NCBI GenBank assembly: GCA_910583555.1
Contig: CAJTXO010000001.1
Location: 325,370 to 389,369 of the forward strand
Reading direction: 5' to 3'
Length of the DNA stretch: 64,000 nucleotides
From: an uncultured Eubacterium sp.
GTDB lineage: Bacteria > Bacillota > Clostridia > Lachnospirales > Lachnospiraceae
Numbering within the stretch: position 1 is the first letter of the stretch; every line of letters starts with the position of its first letter. The notes below the pieces were generated by a model. That model made no database searches. It was not told the DNA's origin and saw only the letters and a list, made by a program, of their open reading frames with translations. Positions 42,691 through 51,575 of the stretch are shown here, in pieces. A program made the position numbers and the translations under genes.

Positions 42691-43468
42691 TGCGTTTGAC
42701 AGCATCAAAGCGGATGACAAACTGAAGCGATCGACAAAACAGTTTATCTCCGCGAAACACGAAGAAAAAACGCAGTTTTTCCGCAAGCCGGCATTTCGGC
42801 GGGCGGCTGCGGCCGTTTGCATGATCTTTGTGCTGGCGCTTGGCCTCGAAGGCTATTTCTGGATCCAGACGCCGGTTTCCTATATAAGCATTGACGTGAA
42901 TCCTTCGATCGAACTTGCCCTCAATCGTTTTAACCGCGTCGTATCAGCGGAAGCATACAATGAAGAGGCAGCAGAAATCCTGAAAGGCTTGTCCCTGAAA
43001 TGGAAAAATTATACACAAGCTATGGAAGAGATCGTGGATGGCAAGGAAATGAACGTCTATCTGACGGATGAAGCCGAACTCGTTTTTACGGTGGCGACAG
43101 ACAGCGGGCGAAACGATGAATTGACATCCGGAATAGAAGCATATTGTGGTAATACCGGGCGCAAATGCCACAGCTACAGCGCGGACACCGACATCGTGGA
43201 TGAGGCTCACGGGAATGGACTTTCCGTGGGGAAATATTACGCGTATCTGCAGTTGTATCAATATGATGATACGGTGACGGTCAATGAGTGCAAGGGGATG
43301 AGCGTGTCACATATTCACGGATTGGCGGAGGAACATGCGCATTGTGGGGGGAATGGCGGCGGACAGAGCGATGAGGGTAATGTACAGGATCAGTCATCGA
43401 CGGATATGAGCAGTTCGGCGACTGGGCACGGGCAGCACCACCACAGGAATCGAAGGCATGGGGGGTGA
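42671..43468 (+). CDS. RsgI-like membrane anti-sigma factor with His-rich tail
   Basis: The protein of about 265 residues has a cytoplasmic N-terminus, one membrane helix (AAAVCMIFVLALGLEGYFWI) and an RsgI-type juxtamembrane domain, SYISIDVNPSIELALNRFNRVV. In RsgI proteins this domain self-cleaves at an Asn-Pro bond; here that is Asn77-Pro78. The extracellular end has Cys/His-rich stretches (SHIHGLAEEHAHCGG) and finishes GHGQHHHRNRRHGG. TTG 42671 is the likely start, eight bases after GGAGG and inside the sigma gene. The His-rich tail and the Cys/His-rich neighbour suggest a shared ligand such as a metal; that is inference. Confidence 0.85.
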   Translation: MTNQIHNAFDSIKADDKLKRSTKQFISAKHEEKTQFFRKPAFRRAAAAVCMIFVLALGLEGYFWIQTPVSYISIDVNPSIELALNRFNRVVSAEAYNEEAAEILKGLSLKWKNYTQAMEEIVDGKEMNVYLTDEAELVFTVATDSGRNDELTSGIEAYCGNTGRKCHSYSADTDIVDEAHGNGLSVGKYYAYLQLYQYDDTVTVNECKGMSVSHIHGLAEEHAHCGGNGGGQSDEGNVQDQSSTDMSSSATGHGQHHHRNRRHGG

Positions 43469-43537
43469 GAGGGAATCGACAGCAGAAAAAATAGTGGATC
43501 ATGTTAAGTTTCCCTTTTCTCCCTCTCCCCCTTCTCC

Positions 43538-45031
43538 CTACTCCGTCCGGATCGCCGCCAACGGACTCAGCTTCATCGCCCGTCTTGCCGGGAAATATCC
43601 CGCCAGCATACCCATCAGGGTGGAAAACGCGATCGCCGTCAGCGCCAGCCACCAGGGAATAACGGAAATATTCCCGTTGATGCCCTCGGCCGAACCCGCA
43701 AACGAATTCAGCACCGTGGACACGATAAACGTAAAGCCAAGTCCGACGACGCCGCCGATAAACCCGATCCCTGCTGCCTCCATCAGAAACAGCTTTCTGA
43801 TATCCTTCATATTGCAGCCAAGTACTTTCATCACACCGATCTCTTTCGTCCGCTCATACGTCGACATCATCATCGTATTGGCAATTCCGATCGCTGCCAC
43901 CAGAAAGGCCACCATACCAATGCCGCCCAGTGTCAGTTCTACGATCTGCAGGCTCTGCTGAATGGATTCCAGCAGTTCCTTATTACTCTCTGCCTCAAAT
44001 CCCATATCCTGAATGGCCTGCGTAACTTCCTCCACATGGTCGGTATCATCCACATCAACGACAAACTCCGTATACACCCAGTCTTTCAACGGCCTTCCTT
44101 TGATCTTCGGCTGTCCCGGGATGTTTGCCTTGCCAAAATTTTTGATCAGGTAACTTTTCAGGGCGTCAATATCGACTAACAGGTTCTGGCTGTTCTCGGC
44201 GTAATCATCCGGGCCTCCTTCGAGGATTCCAGTGATTTTTACACGGAACATCGCGGTATTGTCAACTTCCGGATCCGACACGCCACTCATACCCGTATCT
44301 GCGTCCGTGCCCGTATCCGCGCCAGCATCCATCCCTGCGTCCGCGCCAGCATCCGTCTCAGCGCCATCTCCCGACGCGTCGCCGCCATCGCCGTATCCTG
44401 TATCCTGACCGGCGTCCGCAGTTTCATCATCTGTCGTCTGATCTTCCGCGCTATAGTCATAAAATTTCACCTGACGGATCTGCCTCATGAGATCAATATC
44501 CGGCAGTTCCCCGGTCGAATAGTAATCGTAGTACTCATCCCCCAGCGAATAGCCGAAACTGGTGAGTATCGTGTTTCCCGCCAAAAGCTGGAGGCTCCCT
44601 CCACCGGCCGCCGGGAGTTCACCTTTTCCCAGCGTCTGGCTTTCCATGACCTCCCTGCTCACTCCGACAAGCATCGCATAGCCGCTGTATTTTCCCTGCT
44701 CGAGGTTCACATCAAACGACAGCGAAGGAGAAACACTTTGGACATATTCCATCTGCTCAAACATGGAGAGATTCGAATCGGTGAGCAACGTATTGGCATC
44801 CGTTTTTTCGCTCTCTGACATCATGTCAGCCGAGGACCGGACGCGGATCTGTGTGGCGGACCCCATGCGGGAATATTCCTCCATCATCATCTGTTTCATA
44901 CCGACCGCAAGAGAGATCATCGCCACTACCGACGCCGTTCCGATGAGCACGCCCAGAACGGTTAAAAACGTACGTAGTTTCCGCCGCCACAAATTTCCGA
45001 AACTCATCGCCATTACATCATAGAAGCTCAT
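43538..45031 (-). CDS. MacB/FtsX-type ABC transporter permease
   Basis: The 497-residue protein has the MacB layout. An N-terminal helix (RTFLTVLGVLIGTASVVAMISLAVG) is followed by an extracellular domain of about 300 residues containing an Asp/Gly/Ala-rich low-complexity stretch (about 205-250). Three C-terminal helices include GMVAFLVAAIGIANTMMMSTYERTKEIGVMKVLGC, the FtsX signature. It starts inside the upstream CARDB gene (14-base overlap). With the ATPase gene at 46910 it forms an exporter or mechanotransmission complex. Confidence 0.9.
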   Translation of the reverse strand: MSFYDVMAMSFGNLWRRKLRTFLTVLGVLIGTASVVAMISLAVGMKQMMMEEYSRMGSATQIRVRSSADMMSESEKTDANTLLTDSNLSMFEQMEYVQSVSPSLSFDVNLEQGKYSGYAMLVGVSREVMESQTLGKGELPAAGGGSLQLLAGNTILTSFGYSLGDEYYDYYSTGELPDIDLMRQIRQVKFYDYSAEDQTTDDETADAGQDTGYGDGGDASGDGAETDAGADAGMDAGADTGTDADTGMSGVSDPEVDNTAMFRVKITGILEGGPDDYAENSQNLLVDIDALKSYLIKNFGKANIPGQPKIKGRPLKDWVYTEFVVDVDDTDHVEEVTQAIQDMGFEAESNKELLESIQQSLQIVELTLGGIGMVAFLVAAIGIANTMMMSTYERTKEIGVMKVLGCNMKDIRKLFLMEAAGIGFIGGVVGLGFTFIVSTVLNSFAGSAEGINGNISVIPWWLALTAIAFSTLMGMLAGYFPARRAMKLSPLAAIRTE

Positions 45032-46886
45032 CGTCGATCAACTCCTCTTCCTTCTTCAAACGTTTCTTTTTCAATATGTGATGTACGACTGCTGCCGCTA
45101 TGATCAAGACGACAACGAACGGGATCACTATGAACAGTGGGGAGATTCCCCCGCCCTCTTCCTCACCTTCCATGAATTCCATGTCCTCATCCGAATCCAT
45201 CATTTCATCCATGTCATCCTCAACTAAAATGGTCACTTTCTCCTCATACGTATTGCTCTCACCAGCCGAATTTTCATACGAGATCACGATAGCGCACTCC
45301 CCGTCACCGTCTTCCGGCGTCGCCTCCACGCCTGTCAACGGCACATTGGCGTAACCGCTCGCGCCGGCCGCGATATTTCCCACAAAGGTTTCCTCGCTGT
45401 CAACGCCGTCCCCCTTGCACTGGACCGTAACATTATTTAACTTCCCGGCGCCCAAATTGTTGATGGAAAATGCCAGATCGCCCTCGCCGCCTACGGACAG
45501 CACATCCGGCGGCGTCATTTCGGTCAGGCTGATGCGGTCTTTGAGCGTCACCGGAATGGACACATTGTCCTGCGAATCAAAGGCGTTCGCCTTTCCATCC
45601 TCGTATTCCGCCTTGATGGTCATCGGATAGGAACGGGAGCCCAGACTGGCTGCCGCTTTCATTTTAAAGGAAATCGTCACAGTTCCCTTCGCGCCGATGC
45701 GTTCCACATAAGCGGTGCTGGCGCCGCTGACAGGCAGAAATTCGCCATTTGCTGTAGACAGCGTGAATTTGACATTCTTAACCGCCTGGCTGGCGTTATT
45801 TTTTATATGAAGCTTTAAATTAAATTTGCTGTTCGGGGTAATCTTTTTTACGTCCGTGTCATAGCCCGTAACCATCACGCGGGGCGTGGACTTTTTGTCA
45901 TTCGCGCCGGCAGCCGCCTCTTTCGGCTTCTTTCCCTTCAGCCGCACATTGACCGTCTTATCAGCCGTTACCGGTGTCTTCCCTTTCAGGTATGTAATCT
46001 TAAACGTGATCGCCTGATAGCCGTCAGCCACGTCCTTTTTCACGCGGAACGTATAGCGGCACTTTAACTTTTTCGTCCCCTTGGAATGTGTCACCCGGTA
46101 CGCATCGCTCGTGCTCTCAAACGGGAAACCTTCCCCGATCGCCGGCACCACATCGGTAATCTTATACTTAGAACTGTACGCGGTAAAGGCCACGCTGCAC
46201 TTCCCGCCGTAGCTCCCGTGCGGCGTACCGCTCATTTTCAGGGAAATATCCCCGTCGGACGCCGGATCTTCCTGTGCCGCATCGTCCGAGGAAGCCCCGC
46301 TGCTCTTCTTTCCCTTCAGTTTTACGCTGACATCTTTATTCACATAATATTCGCTGTCATACACCGTCGTATTTCCATCTGTGCCGCGCCTGCTGTAGAC
46401 CACGGTAAAACCGGCCAGGTAATAACCTGTCTCCAACGTATCTTTTGCCCGGAACCGGTAAGAACAGTGAACTGAATTTCCGCTGCCAGCCGTCACCCGG
46501 TACGCCTCATCTTCCATGGCAAACGGAAAACCCTCATTCAGGACCGGGTAGATCCGCTCGATCCGCTCGACTTCATATTTCTTTTTCCTGTTTTTATTTC
46601 CAGTGGCCGTAAATGAAATCTCCACGTTCCCACCGGCTTTGGTGCCGCTCACTTTCAAGCCGGATACGGTTATATCAGAGGATACGCCGGACAACATTTC
46701 CCCGTTCAACTCCCCCAGATCTGAACTGCCGTTTCCCGGCCCAATATCATCCCCGGAAACGGTGCCGGATCCATTCCCTTCTTCTCGTTCCGGCGCCGCG
46801 ATCACATTCTGGCACATTCCGAGAACAGTCAGAACACATAATGCCAGCACCACTGTTTTTTTCCATTTTTTTACTCTTGTACTCAT
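45018..46886 (-). CDS. Secreted/membrane CARDB-type protein of the ABC operon
   Basis: The 622-residue protein has a signal peptide (VVLALCVLTVLGMCQNVIAA). Several beta-sandwich modules follow: two related ones near 55-190 and 210-320, then NEW3/CARDB-like domains (KFNLKLHIKNNASQAVKNVKFTL, VGGEGDLAFSINNLGAGKLNNVTV). An acidic stretch (MDEMMDSDEDMEFMEGEEEGG), a membrane helix (FIVIPFVVVLIIAAAVVHHIL) and a basic tail complete it. It lies between the ATPase and permease genes and probably presents an extracellular partner for the transporter. GGAGG lies eight bases before ATG 46886. Confidence 0.8.
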   Translation of the reverse strand: MSTRVKKWKKTVVLALCVLTVLGMCQNVIAAPEREEGNGSGTVSGDDIGPGNGSSDLGELNGEMLSGVSSDITVSGLKVSGTKAGGNVEISFTATGNKNRKKKYEVERIERIYPVLNEGFPFAMEDEAYRVTAGSGNSVHCSYRFRAKDTLETGYYLAGFTVVYSRRGTDGNTTVYDSEYYVNKDVSVKLKGKKSSGASSDDAAQEDPASDGDISLKMSGTPHGSYGGKCSVAFTAYSSKYKITDVVPAIGEGFPFESTSDAYRVTHSKGTKKLKCRYTFRVKKDVADGYQAITFKITYLKGKTPVTADKTVNVRLKGKKPKEAAAGANDKKSTPRVMVTGYDTDVKKITPNSKFNLKLHIKNNASQAVKNVKFTLSTANGEFLPVSGASTAYVERIGAKGTVTISFKMKAAASLGSRSYPMTIKAEYEDGKANAFDSQDNVSIPVTLKDRISLTEMTPPDVLSVGGEGDLAFSINNLGAGKLNNVTVQCKGDGVDSEETFVGNIAAGASGYANVPLTGVEATPEDGDGECAIVISYENSAGESNTYEEKVTILVEDDMDEMMDSDEDMEFMEGEEEGGGISPLFIVIPFVVVLIIAAAVVHHILKKKRLKKEEELIDDELL

Positions 46887-46909
46887 ACTGCGAGCCTCCT
46901 TCTAAACTT

Positions 46910-47620
46910 CTAAGCTTCTATTATCTTTCCATCCCTTATCCGGATCTGCCGGTCCGCCAGCGCCGCCAGTTCCGGATCGTGCGTCACCATCACCAGCGTT
47001 TTCTTCCGCTCGCTCAGCACCCGGCGCATCAGGTCCATCATCTCGGCTGACGTGGCGGAATCCAGATTTCCCGTCGGTTCATCGGCAAATACGATACTGG
47101 GGTTCAATACGAGCGCCCTCGCCACGCCGACGCGCTGCTGCTGCCCGCCCGACATCTGATTTGGTTTGTGCCTGCGGAATTTTTTCAGTCCCACGAGCTC
47201 GATCATTTTTTCCGCCCGCTTCATCCGGAGCTTCTTGGGAATTCCCCGGAACATGAGCGGCAGCGCGACGTTTTCCACCGCGTTCATCGTGCCGATCAAA
47301 TTAAAGGACTGAAAGATAAAACCGACCTTTTCCCTGCGGAAACGCACAAGGCGGTTTTCATTATAGGTATCGATCCGCTCCCCCGCCACGGTAATGATCC
47401 CTTTCGTCGGTTTCTCCAGACCGGCCAGCATATTCAAAAGGGTCGATTTTCCGGAACCGGACGCGCCGACGATCGCACAAAACTCCCCCTCGAAGATCTG
47501 GAAGCTGACGCCGTCCAGCGCGCGCACGCGGTTTTTTCCGATCGGATAGATTTTGTACAGATTTTTGACATCGATCACGCACTTTGGCCGTTTATTCTGA
47601 GCCGTCATCCCTTCGTCCAC
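46910..47620 (-). CDS. ABC transporter ATP-binding protein (LolD/MacB type)
   Basis: The 236-residue ATPase has Walker A GASGSGKST, the Q-loop in FIFQSFNLIGTMNAVENVALPL, the signature MSGGQQQRVGVARAL and Walker B IVFADEPTGNLDS. The PLMFRGIPKKLR stretch is typical of the LolD/MacB group. It is the first gene of the three-gene operon. The likely start is GTG 47620 with GAGGAG nine bases upstream. Confidence 0.93.
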   Translation of the reverse strand: MDEGMTAQNKRPKCVIDVKNLYKIYPIGKNRVRALDGVSFQIFEGEFCAIVGASGSGKSTLLNMLAGLEKPTKGIITVAGERIDTYNENRLVRFRREKVGFIFQSFNLIGTMNAVENVALPLMFRGIPKKLRMKRAEKMIELVGLKKFRRHKPNQMSGGQQQRVGVARALVLNPSIVFADEPTGNLDSATSAEMMDLMRRVLSERKKTLVMVTHDPELAALADRQIRIRDGKIIEA

Positions 47621-47961
47621 CTGTGTCCACTCCTCTCCGTGTAATCTTCTACAATCATCTCAAATCCTTATAGGAACAATTTATGAGGCTCATTTATCAT
47701 ATCATACATTCCCATCAATTTTGTTACTATTTTCTTACATTTTTCATACAATGCCCCAATGGCATCAACCGAGGCGATAAAGTGCAACATATATCAAGAC
47801 TTTGTTTTTACTCATATGTTACAATGTTCCAGAAGGAGGAAAAAGATTTGTTTGAGTGGAATGAGACCGTACAGGACCGGAAAGATCCTGTCCCCATCGC
47901 TCTCCCCACCCCAAAGGTTGTTCTCTTCCCGGAGCATTACATGAATAAAGGAGGTACTACC
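47621..47961. other. Intergenic region before the GyrI-like gene
   Basis: The reading frame of the GyrI-like gene stays open back to 47683, and its last part (FEWNETVQDRKDPVPIALPTPKVVLFPEHY) looks protein-like. It may be the remains of a longer AraC-type regulator with a GyrI-like domain, or just an open leader. No other feature is seen here. Confidence 0.35.
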
Positions 47962-48471
47962 ATGAGCCAGACAATACTGACAGATGCCCATATCCGTATG
48001 GAGCATATTCCCGCCCATAAATACATCGGGATCTGGGATATTGACGCCACCGACTACTGTAGTTTCTGGAACCGGCACGATTGTGACGCGGTCTGCGGGA
48101 CGATCGACAGCATGAGCCACGTCTCCCACCCGGTCGTAACCTGCCACACAGCCGGATGGTTTTACGAAAATGGAAGAAAGGGCTACTTCTACGGCTTTGG
48201 CGTGCCAGTTGATTATCAGGGGGTGGTTCCGGACGGGTTCGAGATCCGGGAACTGCCCGCGAGCGATTATTTCGTTTTCTATCACCCGACGTTTGACTAT
48301 TTAAAGGACTGCGGCGAGGTGATGAAACGAGTGGAGCAGCTGGCGTGGAATTTCGATCCCAAAACGCGGGGTTACGAGTGGAACGAGGATATTTGCAACG
48401 ACTACCAGCGTCATTTCCCGGAAGAACTCGGTTATCAGGTGCTGCGGCCGGCACGGAAATTAAAGCCTTAA
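47962..48471 (+). CDS. GyrI-like / AraC effector-binding domain protein
   Basis: The protein of about 169 residues is a stand-alone GyrI-like small-molecule-binding domain. IRMEHIPAHKYIGIWDIDATDYCSFW, FYGFGVPVDYQG, IRELPASDYFVFYHP and the ending NDYQRHFPEELGYQVLRPARKLKP are characteristic. Such domains bind drugs or hydrophobic ligands and are often fused to AraC or MerR regulators. The start at ATG 47962 has the best site in the area (AAAGGAGG). The frame is open upstream (see 47621-47961). Confidence 0.75.
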   Translation: MSQTILTDAHIRMEHIPAHKYIGIWDIDATDYCSFWNRHDCDAVCGTIDSMSHVSHPVVTCHTAGWFYENGRKGYFYGFGVPVDYQGVVPDGFEIRELPASDYFVFYHPTFDYLKDCGEVMKRVEQLAWNFDPKTRGYEWNEDICNDYQRHFPEELGYQVLRPARKLKP

Positions 48472-48548
48472 CGGTAGAAAAGTTCGGACAGATATGATAT
48501 AATCAGCACAGAAGCGCAGTTTCCAAGACAATAAAAGGAGAAAAGCGA

Positions 48549-49772
48549 ATGTCCGATACTATTTTTTACAAAGGCGTATTAAAAAGAGGAAAGGATCCCT
48601 TAGCCGTATTTGAAAAGATCACAAAGGGAATCGGGAAAAGGGGGCCTTCTAAAAACTGGACCTATACGATCGATGAGGAACAGTCGTCTTTACTTATTGA
48701 TTTTCAGGACGATAAGAGCGAAACCTTCTTTTTGCAATTTAAAGAAAAAGGCGAATTTGACGACTGCTGCAAGGTAGCGTTTCCGCTGGAAGGGGAATTA
48801 TTCGAGGATGGAAAAAGCGAGTTTAAGGCACTTCTCGATGCATTATATAAAGCAAGAACCTCGTTCCGCTCGATCGAGGTCACGGACGATTTCGGACTGG
48901 CGGAAAGCTACTGGGACAGCAAACGCTTTAAGTTTCATTTCAGGGACCTGACTGCGGAGGAAGACGAGCGGGTACGGCGGTTATACGCCCAGGGCAGCAC
49001 CACGCCGGAACAGCTTCTCCGCTCGATCATGGCGGAGGATATGGAAATGCCCGTCGAGGAACTGCGGGATTACGTAAACATTAACACAAATTACACACAG
49101 GAATGGCTTTCGCCCGTTCATCTCACGCTCGACGCGTATTTGTATGAAACAGCAGAATTTCGGAATGAGGGACGGTTGTGTGAAATACCTGACTGGAATT
49201 ATTATAACCTGGGAAACGTTTACTTCTCCGAATTTGCTTTTATAGAGGGGTTGTCCTGGGTCTTTCTCGATGGCACCGGCCAGGACACCGCTATCTCTTT
49301 GGAAAAAAAACGTGCATTCAGCCAGAAGGACGCACAGGTCGGTCTTCTGTTCCGGGAAAAATTTGCCCCTGTTTTCATCGCCGAAACCGACCCGTTGGAA
49401 AAATGCATCCTGGCATACCGCTATTTCGTTTCCATATACGGTGGTCTCGGTTTCCGCTTTGTGGGAAGGACGAAAAACAGAAAGATGGTTATGGAGAAAA
49501 TTTTAGAAGAATACGGCGAGGAAAAAGGCACTATTTATCTGACGTGTTACTGTACAACAGAACGGTATGTTTTTCACAACTACAATCCAGAAACCAAAAA
49601 ACAGTATAGCGACTGTCTCATAAAGAATATGACCGACCGTTATGGAGAGGATTTCTTTTCTGAATATCTGGCATTCAAGCGAAAATACGAGAACGATTCG
49701 AAATTCCGACGGGAGACAGAGTATGTAGCTGACCGGAAGCTAAAGTACATTGATGATTCGCTTGTTTTATGA
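48549..49772 (+). CDS. Protein of unknown function, 407 residues
   Basis: I do not recognise this family. The protein is soluble, rich in aromatic and charged residues, with no signal peptide or membrane helix. Notable stretches are MPVEELRDYVNINTNYTQEWLSPVHL and TYLTCYCTTERYVFHNYNPETKK-like sequence near residue 340. An extended -10 box (TGATATAAT, ending 48503) and AAAAGGAG before ATG 48549 support a genuine single gene. Confidence 0.7.
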   Translation: MSDTIFYKGVLKRGKDPLAVFEKITKGIGKRGPSKNWTYTIDEEQSSLLIDFQDDKSETFFLQFKEKGEFDDCCKVAFPLEGELFEDGKSEFKALLDALYKARTSFRSIEVTDDFGLAESYWDSKRFKFHFRDLTAEEDERVRRLYAQGSTTPEQLLRSIMAEDMEMPVEELRDYVNINTNYTQEWLSPVHLTLDAYLYETAEFRNEGRLCEIPDWNYYNLGNVYFSEFAFIEGLSWVFLDGTGQDTAISLEKKRAFSQKDAQVGLLFREKFAPVFIAETDPLEKCILAYRYFVSIYGGLGFRFVGRTKNRKMVMEKILEEYGEEKGTIYLTCYCTTERYVFHNYNPETKKQYSDCLIKNMTDRYGEDFFSEYLAFKRKYENDSKFRRETEYVADRKLKYIDDSLVL

Positions 49773-49800
49773 AGTGAAGACACAATTTTTTATAAAGATA

Positions 49801-49829
49801 TTGCGCATCCTGCCATTCCATGTTATACT
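49801..49829 (+). promoter_or_regulatory. Promoter of the MATE transporter
   Basis: TTGCGC (49801-49806) and TATACT (49824-49829) are 17 bases apart. The transcript would have a leader of about 180 bases before the MATE start codon. Confidence 0.5.
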
Positions 49830-49835
49830 CTATGA

Positions 49836-50014
49836 TAAATATAGAAAATACGTGCTCTTTGCCACCGGGTAAAAAGATTCCACGTCAGACTTTCCATCGT
49901 CAGGTCCAGACGGAAGTACCAGAACGCTTCCGCCAGAAGATGGGAAGGCTGGCGTTTTTTCATATTATGATTTTTGTGCATAATTCCGCAGGAACTGGAA
50001 AAAAGGAGGATACC
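49836..50014 (+). promoter_or_regulatory. MATE leader with candidate attenuator
   Basis: A terminator-like hairpin (49924-49960: ACGCTTCCGCC with GGCTGGCGT, then six T) lies inside the leader. Its 5' arm can instead pair upstream: CGGAAG (49911-49916) with CTTCCG (49927-49932). A third alternative pairs GACGGAAG with CTTTCCATCGTC just before it. Three exclusive pairings are what an attenuator or riboswitch needs. I cannot assign a known class. The hairpin could also just terminate the upstream gene. Confidence 0.45.
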
Positions 50015-51358
50015 ATGAAAAAACAATCTCTGTTCAAACAATTTTTCACCTATATCTCACTGAATATTTGCGGCATGATCGGCCTGTCATGCTACATCCT
50101 TGCCGATACGTTTTTTGTCTCCAACGGACTGGGCACTAGCGGACTGACGGCGCTTAACCTCGCCATTCCGGTGTACAGCATCGTACACGGCTGCGGGCTG
50201 ATGCTCGGCATGGGAGGCGCGACGAAATATTCGATCTTTCGCGGACAGGCAGACAGCGAGAACGCCAGCCGGACATTTTCAGCCGTTCTCATTTTTACCA
50301 GCGTGCTCGCCTTCCTATTCGTTCTGGCCGGACTTTTCCTTTCCCGTCCGCTCACCGTACTGCTCGGCGCTGACAATGACGTATTTTTGATGACCCATAC
50401 TTACCTGATGGTCATTTTGCTCTTTGCCCCGGCATTCATGCTGAACGACGTTTTCATTTGTTTTGTCAGAAATGACGGAAATCCGGCGCTCTCGATGGCC
50501 GCCATGCTGATCGGCAGTTTTTCGAACATCATTCTCGACTACATTTTTATCTTTCCACTGAACATGGGAATCCTTGGTGCTGTGCTCGCGACCGGAATCG
50601 CCCCTTTGATCAGCATGTCCATTTTATCCGTACACGGCATCCGGAAGAAACATCATTTTCACTGGATGCAGCAACGTATTTCCGTGAGGCTGATGGCAAA
50701 TATACTCTCGCTCGGCATTCCGTCACTCGTGACGGAAATCGCTTCCGCCATCGTCATGATCGCCTTTAATTCGATCCTCCTCTCCCTGTGCGGCAATACC
50801 GGAGTGGCGGCCTACGGCGTCATCGCCAATCTGTCACTCGTTGTGACTTCCATCTATACAGGCATCGCGCAGGGAACGCAGCCGATCACGAGCTGCGCCT
50901 ATGGCCGCGGTGACAGAAACACGATGAAACGGGCGCTGCAATACGCCGTCTGCTGTTCACTCGCCATTTCCGCCCTAGTCTATCTGCTGTTTTTCTTCGG
51001 CGCGGAGGCGATCACATCCGTCTTTAACAGCGAACAGGATGTATCGCTGCAGCATATCGCGGTGTCTGGTCTTAAAATTTACTTTACCGCCATTCCATTT
51101 GCCGGGTTCAATATTATCCTCTCCACCTATTTTACCACAATCGAAAAAGCGCTCCCGGCACAGGGTATTTCCCTGGCGAGAGCACTCTTTGTCATCCTTC
51201 CGGCGGCATTTCTTTTATCGTCCGCTTTCGGTGTGACAGGGGTGTTGCTGTCATATCCGGTAACGGAGGCGGTTGTCTGTGTGGCCGGGGTTTGGTTGCA
51301 GAAAAAAGAACATGATCGATCACGTCAGCTGCATGATTTCGGCTTCCATCTTTTTTAA
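50015..51358 (+). CDS. MATE family efflux transporter
   Basis: The protein of about 447 residues has twelve predicted membrane segments and MATE landmarks: GMIGLSCYILADTFFVSNGLGTSGLTALNLAIPVYSIVHG at the start, GMGGATKYSI, FIFPLNMGILGAVLATGIAP and GIAQGTQPITSCAYGRGD. MATE proteins export cationic drugs using sodium or proton gradients. ATG 50015 follows AAAAGGAGG and the family sequence begins there; the frame open to 49820 is leader. Its end overlaps a small convergent gene by 39 bases. Confidence 0.92.
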   Translation: MKKQSLFKQFFTYISLNICGMIGLSCYILADTFFVSNGLGTSGLTALNLAIPVYSIVHGCGLMLGMGGATKYSIFRGQADSENASRTFSAVLIFTSVLAFLFVLAGLFLSRPLTVLLGADNDVFLMTHTYLMVILLFAPAFMLNDVFICFVRNDGNPALSMAAMLIGSFSNIILDYIFIFPLNMGILGAVLATGIAPLISMSILSVHGIRKKHHFHWMQQRISVRLMANILSLGIPSLVTEIASAIVMIAFNSILLSLCGNTGVAAYGVIANLSLVVTSIYTGIAQGTQPITSCAYGRGDRNTMKRALQYAVCCSLAISALVYLLFFFGAEAITSVFNSEQDVSLQHIAVSGLKIYFTAIPFAGFNIILSTYFTTIEKALPAQGISLARALFVILPAAFLLSSAFGVTGVLLSYPVTEAVVCVAGVWLQKKEHDRSRQLHDFGFHLF

Positions 51359-51496
51359 TTCATCATAGGTTACTGTCGGAACACAACCCGCAATATCTTC
51401 CAAGGACATTTTACCCTTTTTTATCATTCGTTCGGCTGTTGCCCTGTCTGCTTCATAAGCAGCAGTATTTGCGGCATCTTTCAAATAAGTCTTCAT
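51320..51496 (-). CDS. Small conserved-looking protein of 58 residues
   Basis: The product MKTYLKDAANTAAYEADRAT... ends KKMEAEIMQLT and is helical and charged. Similar short proteins occur near regulators in Clostridia, but I cannot name a function. ATG 51496 has GGAGG eleven bases upstream. It overlaps the 3' end of the MATE gene. Confidence 0.55.
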   Translation of the reverse strand: MKTYLKDAANTAAYEADRATAERMIKKGKMSLEDIAGCVPTVTYDELKKMEAEIMQLT

Positions 51497-51575
51497 AATT
51501 GTTACTACCTCCACTTCTCTGTTAATCAGATATTCTTTTAAAATATTCTTATCTTTACACTGACGAGCCCGGCTG

